Below, piece by piece: positions 48,341 through 61,000 of a stretch of 64,000 bases of DNA. How positions within the stretch are numbered: position 1 is the stretch's first letter; each line of letters opens with the position of its first letter. The notes under the pieces are model-generated. The model was not told where the DNA came from and ran no database searches. It saw only the letters and a program-made list of their open reading frames with translations. The position numbers were made by a program, and so were the translations under genes. The stretch lies in the NCBI GenBank assembly GCA_963555705.1, contig OY743180.1, positions 40,704,129 to 40,768,128 of the forward strand. The letters run 5' to 3'. The stretch is from Ligustrum vulgare (taxonomy: Eukaryota; Streptophyta; Magnoliopsida; Lamiales; Oleaceae).

Positions 48341-49019
48341 ATGATAAAAAATTCAACAAAAACAATATTATATAAATAAACTCACATAAATATGAACTTT
48401 TAATTGAAGTCCCAAAAAATATTTTTTTTCACAAAATTTGGATTGCACTTTTATTTGTGTGCATAATCATAATTAGTTATTTGAATTAATAGTGTGACAA
48501 TCAGAATCGGTGATATGAATTAACAGCCCAGTAATCAATGTGGAATCAATTTGCGTGCATTATTATAACCAGAATTTGGATTTACTTCAATCATGCTTAT
48601 TTATTTAAAAAAAAAAAAAAAAGTGGAACAATATGCACATCAATAATACATGTAAATTAATTAATTGAATACAGACGCGTGGAACTTGAATTAACAATAG
48701 GATTCGACATCGTTATGATGTACATGTATATAAAAAAATTCACGTGCCACCAAATTAATTTTGATTCACATGACAGATGATTATACTTAAAAAATATTAC
48801 CTTTTAATTCAATTTGGTAGAGACTCATGCGGATAATGTGTTATAAACTAGATAGAAAAAGAAAAGAAATAAAGATGCCAATAAACTTGTATGTTTTATT
48901 ATGAACTAGAGCCCTCATATATATATAGGGGAGAAGAGGGATATACAAAGTAATAATGTCTAGGGTTACAGGGGTACAATTGTCATTCCCCAATATAAGA
49001 TAATATTTACAACAATTAT

Positions 49020-50750
49020 ATCTTTTTCCTGTAAAAAAAATTCATAGACCTGCAAGAAATAAAAAATCTAAAATATATTAATAGAAATAAAAAATAATGA
49101 AAGGAGCACAGATTTTCAGAAAAAAAAAAAAAATTAACCTCCCATGCTATAACGAGATTTTAGAAAAAAAAAATCAGATTTTCTAATTTTAGAAAAATAC
49201 TAAATTTTAGGAGAGAGAAAGCATTTTTTTTATTAATGTCATTAATTATGAAAATCTTAAATTTGAGGATGTGGAGTGAGGAATGTAATTAATAATTAAT
49301 TTAATTAGTTATGGTAACCTTAATTTTAGGATATGTTACCTTTTAAATAAACTAATGTAATTATGGAAGTTAAATTTAATCAAAAGTTAAATATAATCTT
49401 ATAGATATAAATCATATTTTGAAATTATAGTCTCTATAATATATTTTTATTTAGAGTATGTTTGGTAAGCCTTATTTTGAAAGCTTATAAGTTTTATCTA
49501 CTAAAATAAGCCTCGTTTGTTTGATGAGCTTATTTGGAAAGTTAGAACTTATCTCAAGAGCTTCTTTTACAAGCTTTTCAAATAAGTTCCATGAGCTTTT
49601 CATTTTTTATTCCATTTTTAGCATCTTTATTTTTTTTAAAAAATTACACCACTATACCTTTAAGGTATTTAAAATATATTTATCTTCTATGTCATTTTGT
49701 ATTTTAGAGCAAGCTTTTCAGCTAGTTTTGCCAAACACTTCTATTTCAATCAATTAACTTATCAGCTATTCGTTTCAGTTATAAGCTATCAGCTCCCAAT
49801 TTGCATTTCAGCTATCATTTAGCTTATTAACTATCAGCTAGCTTGGTCTGGAAAACATAGCTTGTCTACAACATGCACTGTAACGACGTGATATTACAAT
49901 GCCTATAATAATAGTTTAATTCATAAATTCGAAGTAATTACGAAGTATTACAGACGAGGTAATAACATTTATCTCATTAGTACCAGGTATACATCATGTA
50001 ACTCATGGCATTTATAAATTCAGTTAACATAAATCATTTTTTCCTGTGAGTTGAGGTTACATTATACGAGTTGTAATGATCGATAAGAAAATATTAAATG
50101 GCGGAATCACGCAAAATTTGTAAGTAACATATATTTTCGTTGGTATAAATCATTGTAATATATACTTATTATATGAAAGATAAGTTATTACGTGTATTTT
50201 AATCTACATTAAAATTACATTTCTCATATTGTAAGATATACATTCTATTTTACGTGATACTAATTATGAAGGGAATATGTTTTATTAAAGGAAGTGTAAT
50301 ATTCATTAGAGATTTTTATTAGTGAAAGATGAGAGACAAATGAATTAGAGACGAGGGAGAAAAAACAATGACCGAGAGATAAGAGAGAATGTTCAATTAG
50401 GCGGAAATCTAAATATATTATGAAAAAATGGGTATTTATCTAATGAGATTTGGTAGAACTAGTGCGGAGTATAATTAATCTCAAAAATAATAATAAAAAA
50501 AAAAAATCATATACAAAAAAAAAAAATGAAAAATATATACATTTAAAAAAAAAAAAAAAAAATCCATAGTGGCCTAGATTGTAATCCGAATCAATTTTCT
50601 GATGGTATTTGTATGAGTAAAAAAAAAAATTTAGACCACTTCCATGAAATTAGTTATTAATACTTTATTATTTAAACCTAATAAAAACTAAAAAGGAAAT
50701 AAAAATTAATACACACGCACAAGATAGAAACGCTAGTTGCGGGTAACAAA
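49020..50750. other. AT-rich intergenic DNA with a possible hAT-like MITE
   Basis: No gene found. At about 49455-49745 AGAGTATGTTTGGTAAGC and an inverted AGAAGTGTTTGGCAAAAC suggest a hAT-like MITE, with AGCTTATAAG-type interior motifs. The pairing is imperfect and boundaries are uncertain. The rest is A-run-rich filler upstream of the F-box gene. Confidence 0.35.
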
Positions 50751-50967
50751 CTTAGCCGTCCAAGTCCAAGTCCATTATCACACCCGCGCACGGCCCACCT
50801 CTTACCACACTACACCCTAACCGGCTAACCCTAGTGCTGAATATATATATATATATATATATAAACATACATACATACATATAATACATTCTCCGATGTG
50901 GCACCTTTAGCTCCTCTGCGACGCGGATCCTGTTCCTCCCAAGCTGCTCTTGCTCGGTTCTGCGGCA

Positions 50968-52236
50968 ATGCAAAGACCACCGTAAGTCATATATATATCG
51001 TGATTCAATAGATTATGTAATTTGCTGAACGAAATAACCTTCATTCTTGTTTGATTCATATCTCAGAATTGGGGCAAGCAGAAACATTAAGAAGAAGAGA
51101 GTCATGACAGGTGCATTTCTACCAGACGATGGGACAACCAGAAACATTAAGAAGAAGATAGTGATGACAGTTGCATTTCTACCAGACGAAATTATTTTTG
51201 AGATTTTGAGTTGGTTACCAGTTGAATCATTACTAGGACTAAAATGCGTCTGCAAAATGTGGTGTTCCACAATTGAGGATCCTAAATTCATAAACAGGCA
51301 TATGAGCCGAGCTCCCTATTATTCCGGAATTACTAGTAGGGAAAATTCACGGTTCACTAAGGTAAATTGTTGGCAGGGACTGATGTTGGAGAAGTGCAAA
51401 TTGACCAATTAAGGAATCCAGGTACCAGGCAAGTGCTTGATTTGCCTAGTCCTCCTGAGAGAACAGGCATGTGTGCAAACATGTGTTACATTCCAGCAAC
51501 TAATGATTTAAAGTTGGTTTATATAGATTATTCTGAGAAAGAAATGTATATGTACGAGATAGTTTATTATGTTCTTAGAATTGGTTCTGATCTTAAATGG
51601 AAACGTTTGGATTCCCCTTTCTGGTGTACAAGTATGAATCGTTGGCCGATGACATTGGTTGTAGGGACGGTATTTTATAGCATCAAGAAGAGATTAACTT
51701 GTGATTTTGTTATGGATTGCCTTGATTTGGAAAATGACCAAATTAAAACCACTATTATCCCACCGAATCACCTTGAAGAATGGAGATATATGCGCCTCAT
51801 GGAATGGGAACCTATCTCTTTCCAGTATAGTACAAGAGAAGCTAAAATGTTTGGATCTTGGAGAACTACGAGGAACATAAATGGGCTGATCACAAGCTTA
51901 TCATATCCTTGACATTCATGAGATATTATCCAAGTATGAAAAAATATCAAAAGTCATGTAGCGGAAAATAATCAACTGATATGGCTTTTTCGCAACCAGG
52001 ATCATCATGCGATATTCTCTTTTGATATTGAATCTAAAAAGGTCAAGTTCCATACATCCTGTTCTACAGAAATGGGTATGTACCATTATCGACCAAACCT
52101 GCTACATTTCAAAGGAATGCGTCCAGAAAGTACATATATGAAAAGAAAAATTGACCACTGTGATAATGCTGAGGACATTTTTATCAAATCAACTATGCAA
52201 GTTCCTGCAGGCAGCATAGTCCATCCAGAAGTGTAG
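50968..52236 (+). pseudogene. F-box protein gene with F-box-associated domain, disrupted
   Basis: A small first exon (50968-50981, ATG to a GTAAGT donor) and a TCTCAG acceptor at 51065-51066 keep one frame into an F-box domain: FLPDEIIFEILSWLPVESLL then CVCKMWCSTIEDPKFINRHM (about 51180-51300). In another frame RNPGTRQVLDLPSPP, MCYIPATNDLKLVYI, a DLKWKRLDSPFW block and IKTTIIPPN (51400-51790) form an F-box-associated domain. The shift is near 51405, where the two frames overlap. A stop follows at 51910, then ENNQLIWLFRNQDHHAIFSF to AGSIVHPEV (51970-52236) in a third frame. F-box proteins are substrate receptors of SCF ubiquitin ligases. At least two frame breaks make this a likely pseudogene, although sequencing error cannot be excluded. 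Confidence 0.82.
51080..51199 (+). repeat. 60-bp in-frame tandem duplication at the F-box gene start
   Basis: Two adjacent 60-base units (51080-51139, 51140-51199) differ at few positions and encode RNIKKKxVMTxAFLPDx twice. The second copy leads into the F-box. The period is a multiple of three, so the frame is kept. Confidence 0.92.
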
Positions 52237-52320
52237 GATTTGTGCTTTTTCTTGATTTTTTTTTTTTTTCCTATATATCTATTTATTTGCAATTGAATTA
52301 TTAAATCAACTCCCCCGTCA

Positions 52321-52466
52321 ACCAAACCTGCTACATTTCAAAGGAATGCGTCCAGAAAGTGCAAATGTGGAAAGAAAAATTGGCAACTGTGATAATGCCG
52401 AGGACCTTTTCATCAGATCAACTATGCAAGTTCTTGCAGGCAGTATTGTCCATCCAGAAGTGTAGG
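52321..52466 (+). pseudogene. Duplicated last coding segment of the F-box gene
   Basis: About 145 bases repeat 52092-52236 with a 229-base offset, beginning ACCAAACCTGCTACATTTC and ending CCATCCAGAAGTGTAGGAT. The second unit differs at a handful of sites but keeps the frame and the stop. It is a partial tandem duplication of the 3' exon. Confidence 0.9.
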
Positions 52467-52957
52467 ATCTATGCATGCATTTTTTTTTTTTAATTTTATT
52501 TGTCGTCTTTTTTAATTTTATTTAAGTTGCATTTTCCATGAAATCTATATATTTATTTATTTATTTGCAATTGAATTATTGAATCAACTTTCTTCTGGAT
52601 CTAGTTAATGTAAAATAGTCTAAAGAGTGTATATTTAATTGTGTCTTTTAAAGACTTGTTCAATTGAAATTATTAAAGACTCTAAAAGTTTAAGTGTATT
52701 CAATTGAGACTTACTTTTAAAAAGTCACGGGATATTCAATTGGAACTTTTTATAAGTCTCTACAAAGTCTAAGGTATTCAAATTGAAATAACTTTTGGAG
52801 ACTTCTCTTCTTGCTAAACTTTGAGAGACGTTTCAGTATAAATTATAAAGAGCAAATTCCAAAAACAATCTCTCATTTACAATGAGATTTGTCAAGACTT
52901 CCAACGCTCAAATACAAGACACCTCCTCTCAAAGGCAAAACTCGACAGCATCAAAAT

Positions 52958-55900
52958 TGTAACGCCCCGGATTCTGAACACCCGGAACGCCACTTCATCG
53001 TCTCAAATTAACTTTGAAAATAATGATTTAGCGAAAAATAAAACAATATTGGTTGAAATTTCATTTCACATAATTTTATAAATTTTGACCCAAAAGGTCA
53101 ACAATTCGAATATTGAAATAATTTGAAAATAAACTTGGAACAAACATGAAATAAATAAGTTTCAATTTCAAATAAAACATTTCTAAAATCTCAATAATGG
53201 CCACCATTGCACGCCTCGCTGCCAACTCCGTCATCTGCAAGATTTATTTTTGGAAAACGTGAGTATTTCATAGAAATACTCAGTAGACTCGCGCATAATA
53301 ATCATTTAACATTATAAATTAAAAACACATAATCATGATATTCAAATCTCAGGTGTCTAACGATCACCAATATTCTCATGAACAAGTAAATAACATACAA
53401 GTTCAAGTCTCATGCATTTAAGCAAGTAAATTCTTGTAACATAGTCTCATGCTTAGAAAGCAAGTAATTCTCATGAACACAATCATACATGCTAAACTTA
53501 TAATCCAAATAATCATTGATGCGTACTTTTGAAAACGTAAATTTGTAAATAAGAGTCTACCTCAAATCAAGAGTTTGAAAGTTGAGTAATAAAGTTCACG
53601 TTGTTCTTCTAAATGTCCAAACGCCTCGTCTAGCCAATAATAAATAAACCTTAAAGTGGTATTTGGAAATCAAATGTTTCAATTGAAAGATTGAAATAGT
53701 TTTAATTTCAAAGTTATTATTTAAGCCCCTTAGTTTTAAAATATTTTAATTCAGCCCCTTTAGTTTTTAAAAATATTATTTCGATCCTTTAATTTTTGTA
53801 ATATTTTATTCAACTCTTAAGCTTTGCAAATAATTTACCCTAGCCCCAACTATTTCATAAATAAAAATAATTAGTCCATATATGAGTTAGCCCAATAGTT
53901 TTCAAAATCTTTTAGTATCATCTTAATTCCAATCCCAACTATGTTTGATTTTAATCCCTAAACTCTTATTTCTTAGGGCTGAAGATATATCTTTTTAAAT
54001 CAATAAAGACTAAAATAAATAACTTTTAAAAACGTGAGCTGAACTTAAAACATTTTAAACATTTAAAGGCGAACTAGAAACATTTTTTTTTAAAACTCGA
54101 TAGAGGCTAAAATAATATATTTTGAAACTTCGGGGACTGAACTAAATACTTTCAAAAGATGGGGACAAGAAGCAAATTTGTAAAATCAGATTTTTAAAAG
54201 GGAAACACTCATTCTCTCTCTCACACACACGACACGAACAGGGATGAAGGGAGGGAGAGATGGCGATCACCCCTCGTTCCGGAAACCACTTCCGGTGATT
54301 TACCGGTGAATCGGCGCGATCGAGCGGCGGGGGGCAGGATAGCAGTGGGGTTGTGGCTGGAGGAAGATTTTTGGGTGGAATTTTGTGCGAAACCGAGGCT
54401 TGGAGAATCGGGATTGGAGTTGCGATTTCCGGTGGAACTCCAGTCGAAACTTCAAGGTAAGGATCGGGTTACTTTGTTTCTTGGTTTTGGTTTTTTAAAC
54501 CTGGCTTGGGCAGTGGCGGTTCGGTGGTGGAGGTAGTGAATGGCGGCTAGGGTGGTTCGATGTGGGTGGTTGTGAAATTGGGTTCGTGGTTGCTTGCGGT
54601 GAACTTGGGGTTGGCCGATGATGATGATGATTTGGTTGTGAAATTCATGTTGGTTGGGTGAAAGGGCTGTGGGTAGGGGTGGAATTGCTCAATCTTGGAG
54701 GTGATGACAGTGGTTTCGTGCGATGAATTGAGGACTTGGTTTAGTAGTTAGTTTGATTAGTGTTCAAGAAAATCAGTTTGGAGGTTGGCCTGTATGGGTA
54801 GTGGCAGTGGCTGATTTGGTATTGTCATTGGTGATGCTAGTTGGCTATGGAGGTTGGTGGTGATGGTTGATTGCGGTGTTTAACAGTGGTGATTTGGAGT
54901 TGGTGCGTGAAGATGGTTTGCAGAAATGTGGTTTGGCTAAGGTTCTGAATTGTGACAGTGGGCAGGGGCTCGGTGGTGTGAATAGTGAGTTATAGGCTGG
55001 TTTTGATACAGTTTTTGGTAAGCTAATCAATAATTGGGAGGGATTCAAAGGAAAATTTGAACAATTGATTCAATTATATAAGGGGAGATGACATGGATTG
55101 AGGGAAGGTGATGGGAAAGAAAAATGTGGTTAATATGAAAAATGGAAGTTGGAGAGAAATTTTTGGGGAATTTACAATCATCTATGAATGTGTAGAGCTT
55201 GATACTTGGAAGAGGAAAATTTATAGAAAGAAAGAAAAGAAAATGTGAAGTGGAAGATTGTAGTAATAATTGGGCTTAAGGAGTGATCATGAGAAATATA
55301 GAGCTTGTTAAGAAATGTGATTGAATGGAGTTGTCAATTTGAATGAGTTTTGCAAATTAATTATGTAAGGGGGAAACACAATTTGAGTAGGAAAGAAATA
55401 TTGAATTTCATTGACTTAAATTGAGAAATTATAAAATTGGGAAAAATTATAGGAAACATGCAAGAATGAGATTTAATTGAGGGAGTTGAGGGAGAGAGTT
55501 AAGGATTGTAGAACTGGTATGGACGTGTGGGGAGGTAAAATTTTGGAAAATAAGAATTTGTTGTAAAGTGGAAAAGGAAATGTGAGGAATAGATGACTAG
55601 GTGAATGGTCGTTTCTAAATTGAGATTAAAGAGAAATTAAATTAGTTTAAATTCGACAAGATATTAGAATTTGAAAATTTTGAACTAGGAAATAATAATT
55701 TGAGATTTTTAAAATAATTTAAAATTGGAGATTTAGCTAGAATTGGAAGTTTGAACATAAAATAGATAATGACATTGGGACATTTTTAAATTGAAATCGG
55801 AATTGGACTTACATTTTTAAATGATTTTAATTTCACTTAAAATGGCTAGACACACACGAGTTTAAAAAAAAATAATTGGGCAAAGTCGTAGCAACACGTT

Positions 55901-56166
55901 TTTAAAGATAAATAATATTTATTCAAAATCAATCACGAAAATTCTCGGTCGCTACAACCCTATCTTCTTAAAATAATTTCGTCCTCGAAATTTAAATTTT
56001 CCTGATCTAAAATACTTGGATACTTCAAAATTTCTTCTTTCTTAAAATCTTAAAATAATTAATATGAGAGCGCTAATTTTGAATAATAACTGGTAAGGTT
56101 GGAGAGTCGTAACGACAAGTTTGGTAAAACAAGTCTTTAAAGTTTGAAAATTTCTCGATTGCTACA
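52958..56166 (-). repeat. 3' LTR of the nested gypsy element
   Basis: Matches 58012-61050 along its length except for 53704-53974, which is inverted relative to 58757-59030. An internal copy of the LTR start and polypurine region lies near 55945-55985. Confidence 0.88.
53704..53974. repeat. Inverted segment relative to the sister LTR
   Basis: Reads as the reverse complement of about 58757-59030 (landmarks TTAGCCCAATAGTTTTC here, GAAAACTATTGGGCTAA there), while the sequence on both sides is colinear with the sister LTR. Confidence 0.9.
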
Positions 56167-57990
56167 ACCTTCTCCACTTAAAATAATTTCGTCCTCTAAA
56201 TTTTAAACTTTCTTGATCTAAATATATCTGGTATTAAGCCAGACTTCTTTCTTCTTTCTTTTCTCAAGTAGTTTCAGCACTACCTTGTTTACCCCATTGG
56301 ACTTTGACTAGAGAAACCTCTTTATTAATCTCTACTATTTCCTTAAGAAATCATATTACACCATAATAATTAATCATTATGAAGTCTATCCTCATCTTCT
56401 CAAACCTCTTATAACGAATAATCCAAAATCAATTGTAACATTAGAAATCACATGAATATTCTTCTGTGTAATATGCCTAATAGCATGTTATCCACAAATC
56501 AGTATAATATCATCAGTTTATCGTATACGAGAATCTATTCATTTAGTACATTTATGCACCATCTTGATTTCTAACATCTTCCCATATACGTCACCAAAAT
56601 GTATCACAAAATTCAACTAATATTAATAAGCTATTTGTTCCCAAGTAACTAAGATTCTGCTCTCAAATGCTACAACATTTTCTGCAAGATATAACTTGGT
56701 ATGTCCTATGTATACCTCAAATGATTATATAACTCCACATATACATTGATACTTAATAGATTGCACACTTCACCAATCGGGATGTGTATAAATAACAATC
56801 TCCAAAATTATCAAAACTTTAACTCCAAATTGATACTCTGTTTAAGATTTCACTCTTGTAGTAAACATGCTTACCTAAGCCACAATGTAAATAAACAACC
56901 AATAACTCTCAATAATCTTATACTTGAAAAATAATATTTCCTCATTGTTCATGGGTCAACCAAAATTTTCCTTTCTTAATCTCGAAGTGTCTCCAACAAA
57001 ATCCTCAAATGTTCCTCATATTGTTTACCATCTCTAGGATAAACCAAAATATCGTCCATGAATACAATGAAAAACATGTCCAATTAATGTTGGAAAACTC
57101 GGTTCATCAAATTCATAAATACTGTCGGTGGGTACTTATTCTTTATTGCCAACTTGTTAAGTAGTATAGTTACTCCCTATAGAGATACACTTGGCCAAAT
57201 AAAAACTTTAAATCCTTTTATCCAAATCTCAATCAAATGCTTAAGCAAGAAGACAAAACTTAACCCAATAATAAGTCTAAGCATCACTATATTATCAAAA
57301 AAACCCAAAATTCAATTCTTTCTTCTTGCTACTATAAGCTTCAACTTCATATCTATTCCCAAAATTAAATCTCTGACGTATGTGTAACATAACTTAATTC
57401 AATAATGAAATAGAATATGATCTAGTCTCCAAATTCCAATTAAATCACTATTTTCCCATTAAAAAAAATCAGAGTTATAATCATCAATCATGGCAAATAT
57501 AAAGTAACCATTCTCGTCTGATGCAATATCTACGTACATAGTCTAATATCATTTTGATATGAGCCTCCTATACAATAAATATCTAGCATATCCTAGATCT
57601 AAATTCCTCCGTTGACTTCTTGTGAAAGGTGCCATGTCCTAAACCAATTATGCAAAGTCCAATTAGGCGGGGTTTATCCATTTCTCTTAGTTAAAATTAC
57701 GATGACGTAAAGATATTTAAAAAATCTTTCAAATTATACTCAAACTCGTTTTCTTTCTTTCTTTCTTATTTCGGATAAAAAATCTTTCTCATTCTTTCAC
57801 ATCAAATTCTCAAAATACTTCATTTCTCATGTATCCGAAATCATCATAACATAAACTTCATGATAAAATTATTTACCTTCGGAGTTAGCGGAGCGAACGA
57901 TGGCAGTGGCAAAAGTCCTCAAAACATTATTTATTATTATTTTCTTAAAAAAAATTTCTCTTTTCAAAATTTTCAAGTCTACAGAAATGT
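56167..57990 (-). pseudogene. Gypsy internal remnant with RT fragment
   Basis: On minus at about 57135-56960 the translation contains FMNLMNRVFQ, a stop, then [18 protein letters not shown] and [13 protein letters not shown], which covers the gypsy RT active-site motif (xxDD, here FMDDILVY). Little else is recognisable. The 5' part near 57600-57990 is leader-like. Gag, protease, RNase H and integrase were not found. Confidence 0.8.
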
Positions 57991-57996
57991 AGACCC

Positions 57997-58008
57997 GCTC
58001 TGATACCA
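57997..58008 (-). promoter_or_regulatory. Primer-binding site, initiator tRNA-Met type
   Basis: On minus TGGTATCAGAGC, three bases from the end of the 5' LTR; fixes the minus orientation. The adjoining LTR end has TATAACG where the other LTR has TGTAACG. Confidence 0.88.
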
Positions 58009-58011
58009 CGC

Positions 58012-61000
58012 TATAACGCCCCGGATTCTGAACACCCGGAACGCCACTTCATCGTCTCAAATTAACTTTGAAAATAATGATTTAGCAAAAAATAAAACAA
58101 TGATTGAAATTTCATTTCACATAATTTTATAAAGTTTGACCCAAAAAGTCAACAACTCGAATATTGAAATAATTTGAAAATAAACTTGGAACAAACATGA
58201 AATAAATAAGTTTCAATTTCAAATAAAACATTTCTAAAATCTCAATAATGGCCACCATCGCATGCCTCGCCGCCAACTATGTCATCTGCAAGATTTATTT
58301 TTGGAAAACGTGAGTATTTCATAGAAATACTCAGTAGACTCGCGCATAATAATCATTTAACATTATAAATTAAAAACACATAATCATAATATTCAAGTCT
58401 CAGGTGTCTAACGATCACCAGTATTCTCATGAACAAGTAAATAACATACAAGTTCAAGTCTCATACATTTAAGCAAGTAAATTCTTATAACATAGTCTCA
58501 TGCTTAGAAAGCAAGTAATTCTCATGAAAACAATCATATATGCTAAACTTATAATCCAAATAATCATTGATGCGCACTTTTGAAAACGTAAATTTGTAAA
58601 TAAGAGTCTACCTCAAATCACGAGTTTGAAAGTTGAGTAAGAAAGTTCACGTTGTTCTTCTAAATGTCCAAGCGCCTCGTCTAGCCAATAATAAATAAAC
58701 CTTAAAGTGGTATTTGGAAATCAAACGTTTCAATTGAAAGATTGAAATAGTTTTAAAAGAAGAAATAAGAGTTTAGGGATTAAAATAAAACATAGTTGGG
58801 ATTGGAATTAAGATGATACTAAAAGATTTTGAAAACTATTGGGCTAACTCATATATGGACTAATTATTTTTATTTTTGAAATAGTTGGGACTAGGATAAA
58901 TTATTTGCAAAGCTTAAGAGTTGAATAAAATATTACAAAAATTAAAGGATCGAAATAATACTTTTAAAAACTAAAGGGGCTGCATTAAAATATTTTAAAA
59001 CTAAGGGGCTTAAATAATAACTTTTGAAATTTAGGGCTGAAGATATATCTTTTTAAATCAATAAGGACTAAAACAAATAACTTTTAAAAACGTGAGCTGA
59101 ACTTAAAACATTTTAAACATTTAAGGGCTGACTAGAAACATTTTTTTTAAAAAAAAAAACTCGATAGAGGCTAAAATAATATATTTTGAAACTTCGGGGA
59201 CCGAACTAAATACTTTCAAAAGATGGGGACAAGAAGCAAATTTGTAAAATCAGATTTTTAAAAGGGAAACACTCATTCTCTCTCTCACACACGACACAAA
59301 TAGGGATGAAGGGAGGGAGAGATGGCGATCGCCCCTCGTTCCGGAAACCACTGCCGGCGATTTGCCGGTGAATCGCGGCAGTCGAGCGGCGACGGGCAGG
59401 GTAGCAGTGGGGTGGTGGCTGGAGGAAGATTTTTGGGTGGAATTTTTTGCGAAACCGAGGCTTGGAGAGTCGGGATTGGAGTTGCGATTTCCGGTGGAAC
59501 TCTGGTCGAAACATCAATGTAAGGATCGAGTTACTTTGTTTCTTGGTTTTGGTTTTTAAATCTGGCTTGGGCAGTGGCGGTTTTGGGTGCGGTTCGGTGG
59601 TGGAGGTAGTGAATGGCGGTTGTGGTGGTTCGATGTGGATGGTTGTGAAATTGGGTTCGTGGTTGCTTGCTGTGAACTTGGGGTTCGCCGATGATGATGA
59701 TTTGGTGTTGTCATTGGTGATGCTGGTTGGATATGGAGGTTGGTGGTGATGGTTGATTGCGGTGTTTAACAGTGGTGATTTGGAGTTGGTGCGTGAAGAT
59801 GGTTTGCAGAAATGTGGTTTGGCTAAGGTTCTGAATTGTGGCAGTGGGCAGGGGCTCGGTGGTGTGAATAGTGAGTTATAGGCTGGTTTTGATACAGATT
59901 TTGGTAAGCTAATCAATAATTGAGAGGGATTCAAGGGAAAATTTGAACGATTGATTCAATTATACAAGGGGAGATGACATGGATTGAGGGAAGGTGATGG
60001 GGAAGAAAAAATGTGCTTAATATGAAAAATGGAAGTTGGGGAGAAATTTTTGGGGAATTTACAATCATCCATGAATGTGTAGAGCTTGATACTTGGAAGA
60101 GGAAAATCTATAGAAAGAAAGAAAAGAAAATGTGAAGTGGAAGATTGTAGTAATAATTGGGCTTAAGGAGTGATCATGGAAAATATAGAGCTTGTTAAGA
60201 AATGTGATTGAATGGAGTTGTCAATTTGAATGAGTTTTGCAAATTAATTATGTAAGGGGAAACACAATTTGAGTAGGAGAGAAATATTGAATTTCATTGA
60301 CTTAAATTGAGAAATTATAAAATTGGGAAAAATTATAGGAAACATGCAAGAATGGAATTTAATTGAGGGAGTTGAGGGAGAGAGTTAAGGATTGTAGAAC
60401 TGGTATGAACGTGTGGGGAGGTAAAATTTTGGAAAATAAAAATTTGTTGTAAAGTAGAAAAGGAAATGTGGGGAATAGATGACTAGGTGAATGGTCGTTT
60501 CTAAATTAGGATTAAAGAGAAATTAAATTAGTTTAAATTCGACAAGATATTAGAATTTGAAAATTTTGAACTAGGAAATAATAATTTGAGATTTTTAAAA
60601 TAATTTAAAATTGGAGATTTAGCTAGAATTGGAAGTTTGAACATAAAATAGATAATGACATTGAGACATTTTTAAATTGAAATCGGAATTGAACTAACAT
60701 TTTAAATGATTTTAATTTCACTTAAAATGGCTAGACACACACGAGTTTTAAAAAAATAAATGGGCAAAGTCGTAACAGCACGTTTTTAAAGATAAATAGT
60801 ATTTATTCAATATCAATCACGAAAATTCTCGGTCGCTACAACCCTACCTCCTTAAAATAATTTCGTCCTCGAAATTTAAATTTTCTTGATCTAAAATACA
60901 TGGATACTTCAAAATTTCTTCTTTCTTAAAATCTTAAAGTAATTAATATGAGAGCGCTAGTTTTGAATAATAATCGTTAAGGTTGGAGAGTCGTAGCGAC

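Larger units (their letters stand above)
39964..49019 (-). mobile_element. Old Ty1/copia-type element with two nested gypsy guests
   Basis: Short direct LTRs at 39969-40135 and 48839-49014 both start TGTTATAAAC and end ATTTACAACA, and are flanked by the perfect 5-bp duplication ATTAT (39964-39968, 49015-49019). The purine tract CAAGGGGGAG at 40136-40145 (minus) marks 39969-40135 as the 3' LTR, so the element is on minus. The phrase TTTCTGACAAGGTTTTAATG (minus, about 40345) is usual near the 3' end of plant copia elements. Its coding region is reduced to traces, its leader carries a hairpin array, and a Tekay fragment (about 41700-45242) and a solo LTR (45306-46698) sit inside. The LTRs differ at roughly a tenth of sites, so it is older than the Athila-type element. 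Confidence 0.85.

Noticed and set aside
54306..54536. Gene-like start with ATG and Gly/Arg-rich frame after a CTCTCTC leader
   Set aside because: Present in both LTRs with different lengths (compare 59322-59559); LTR sequence, not a host gene.
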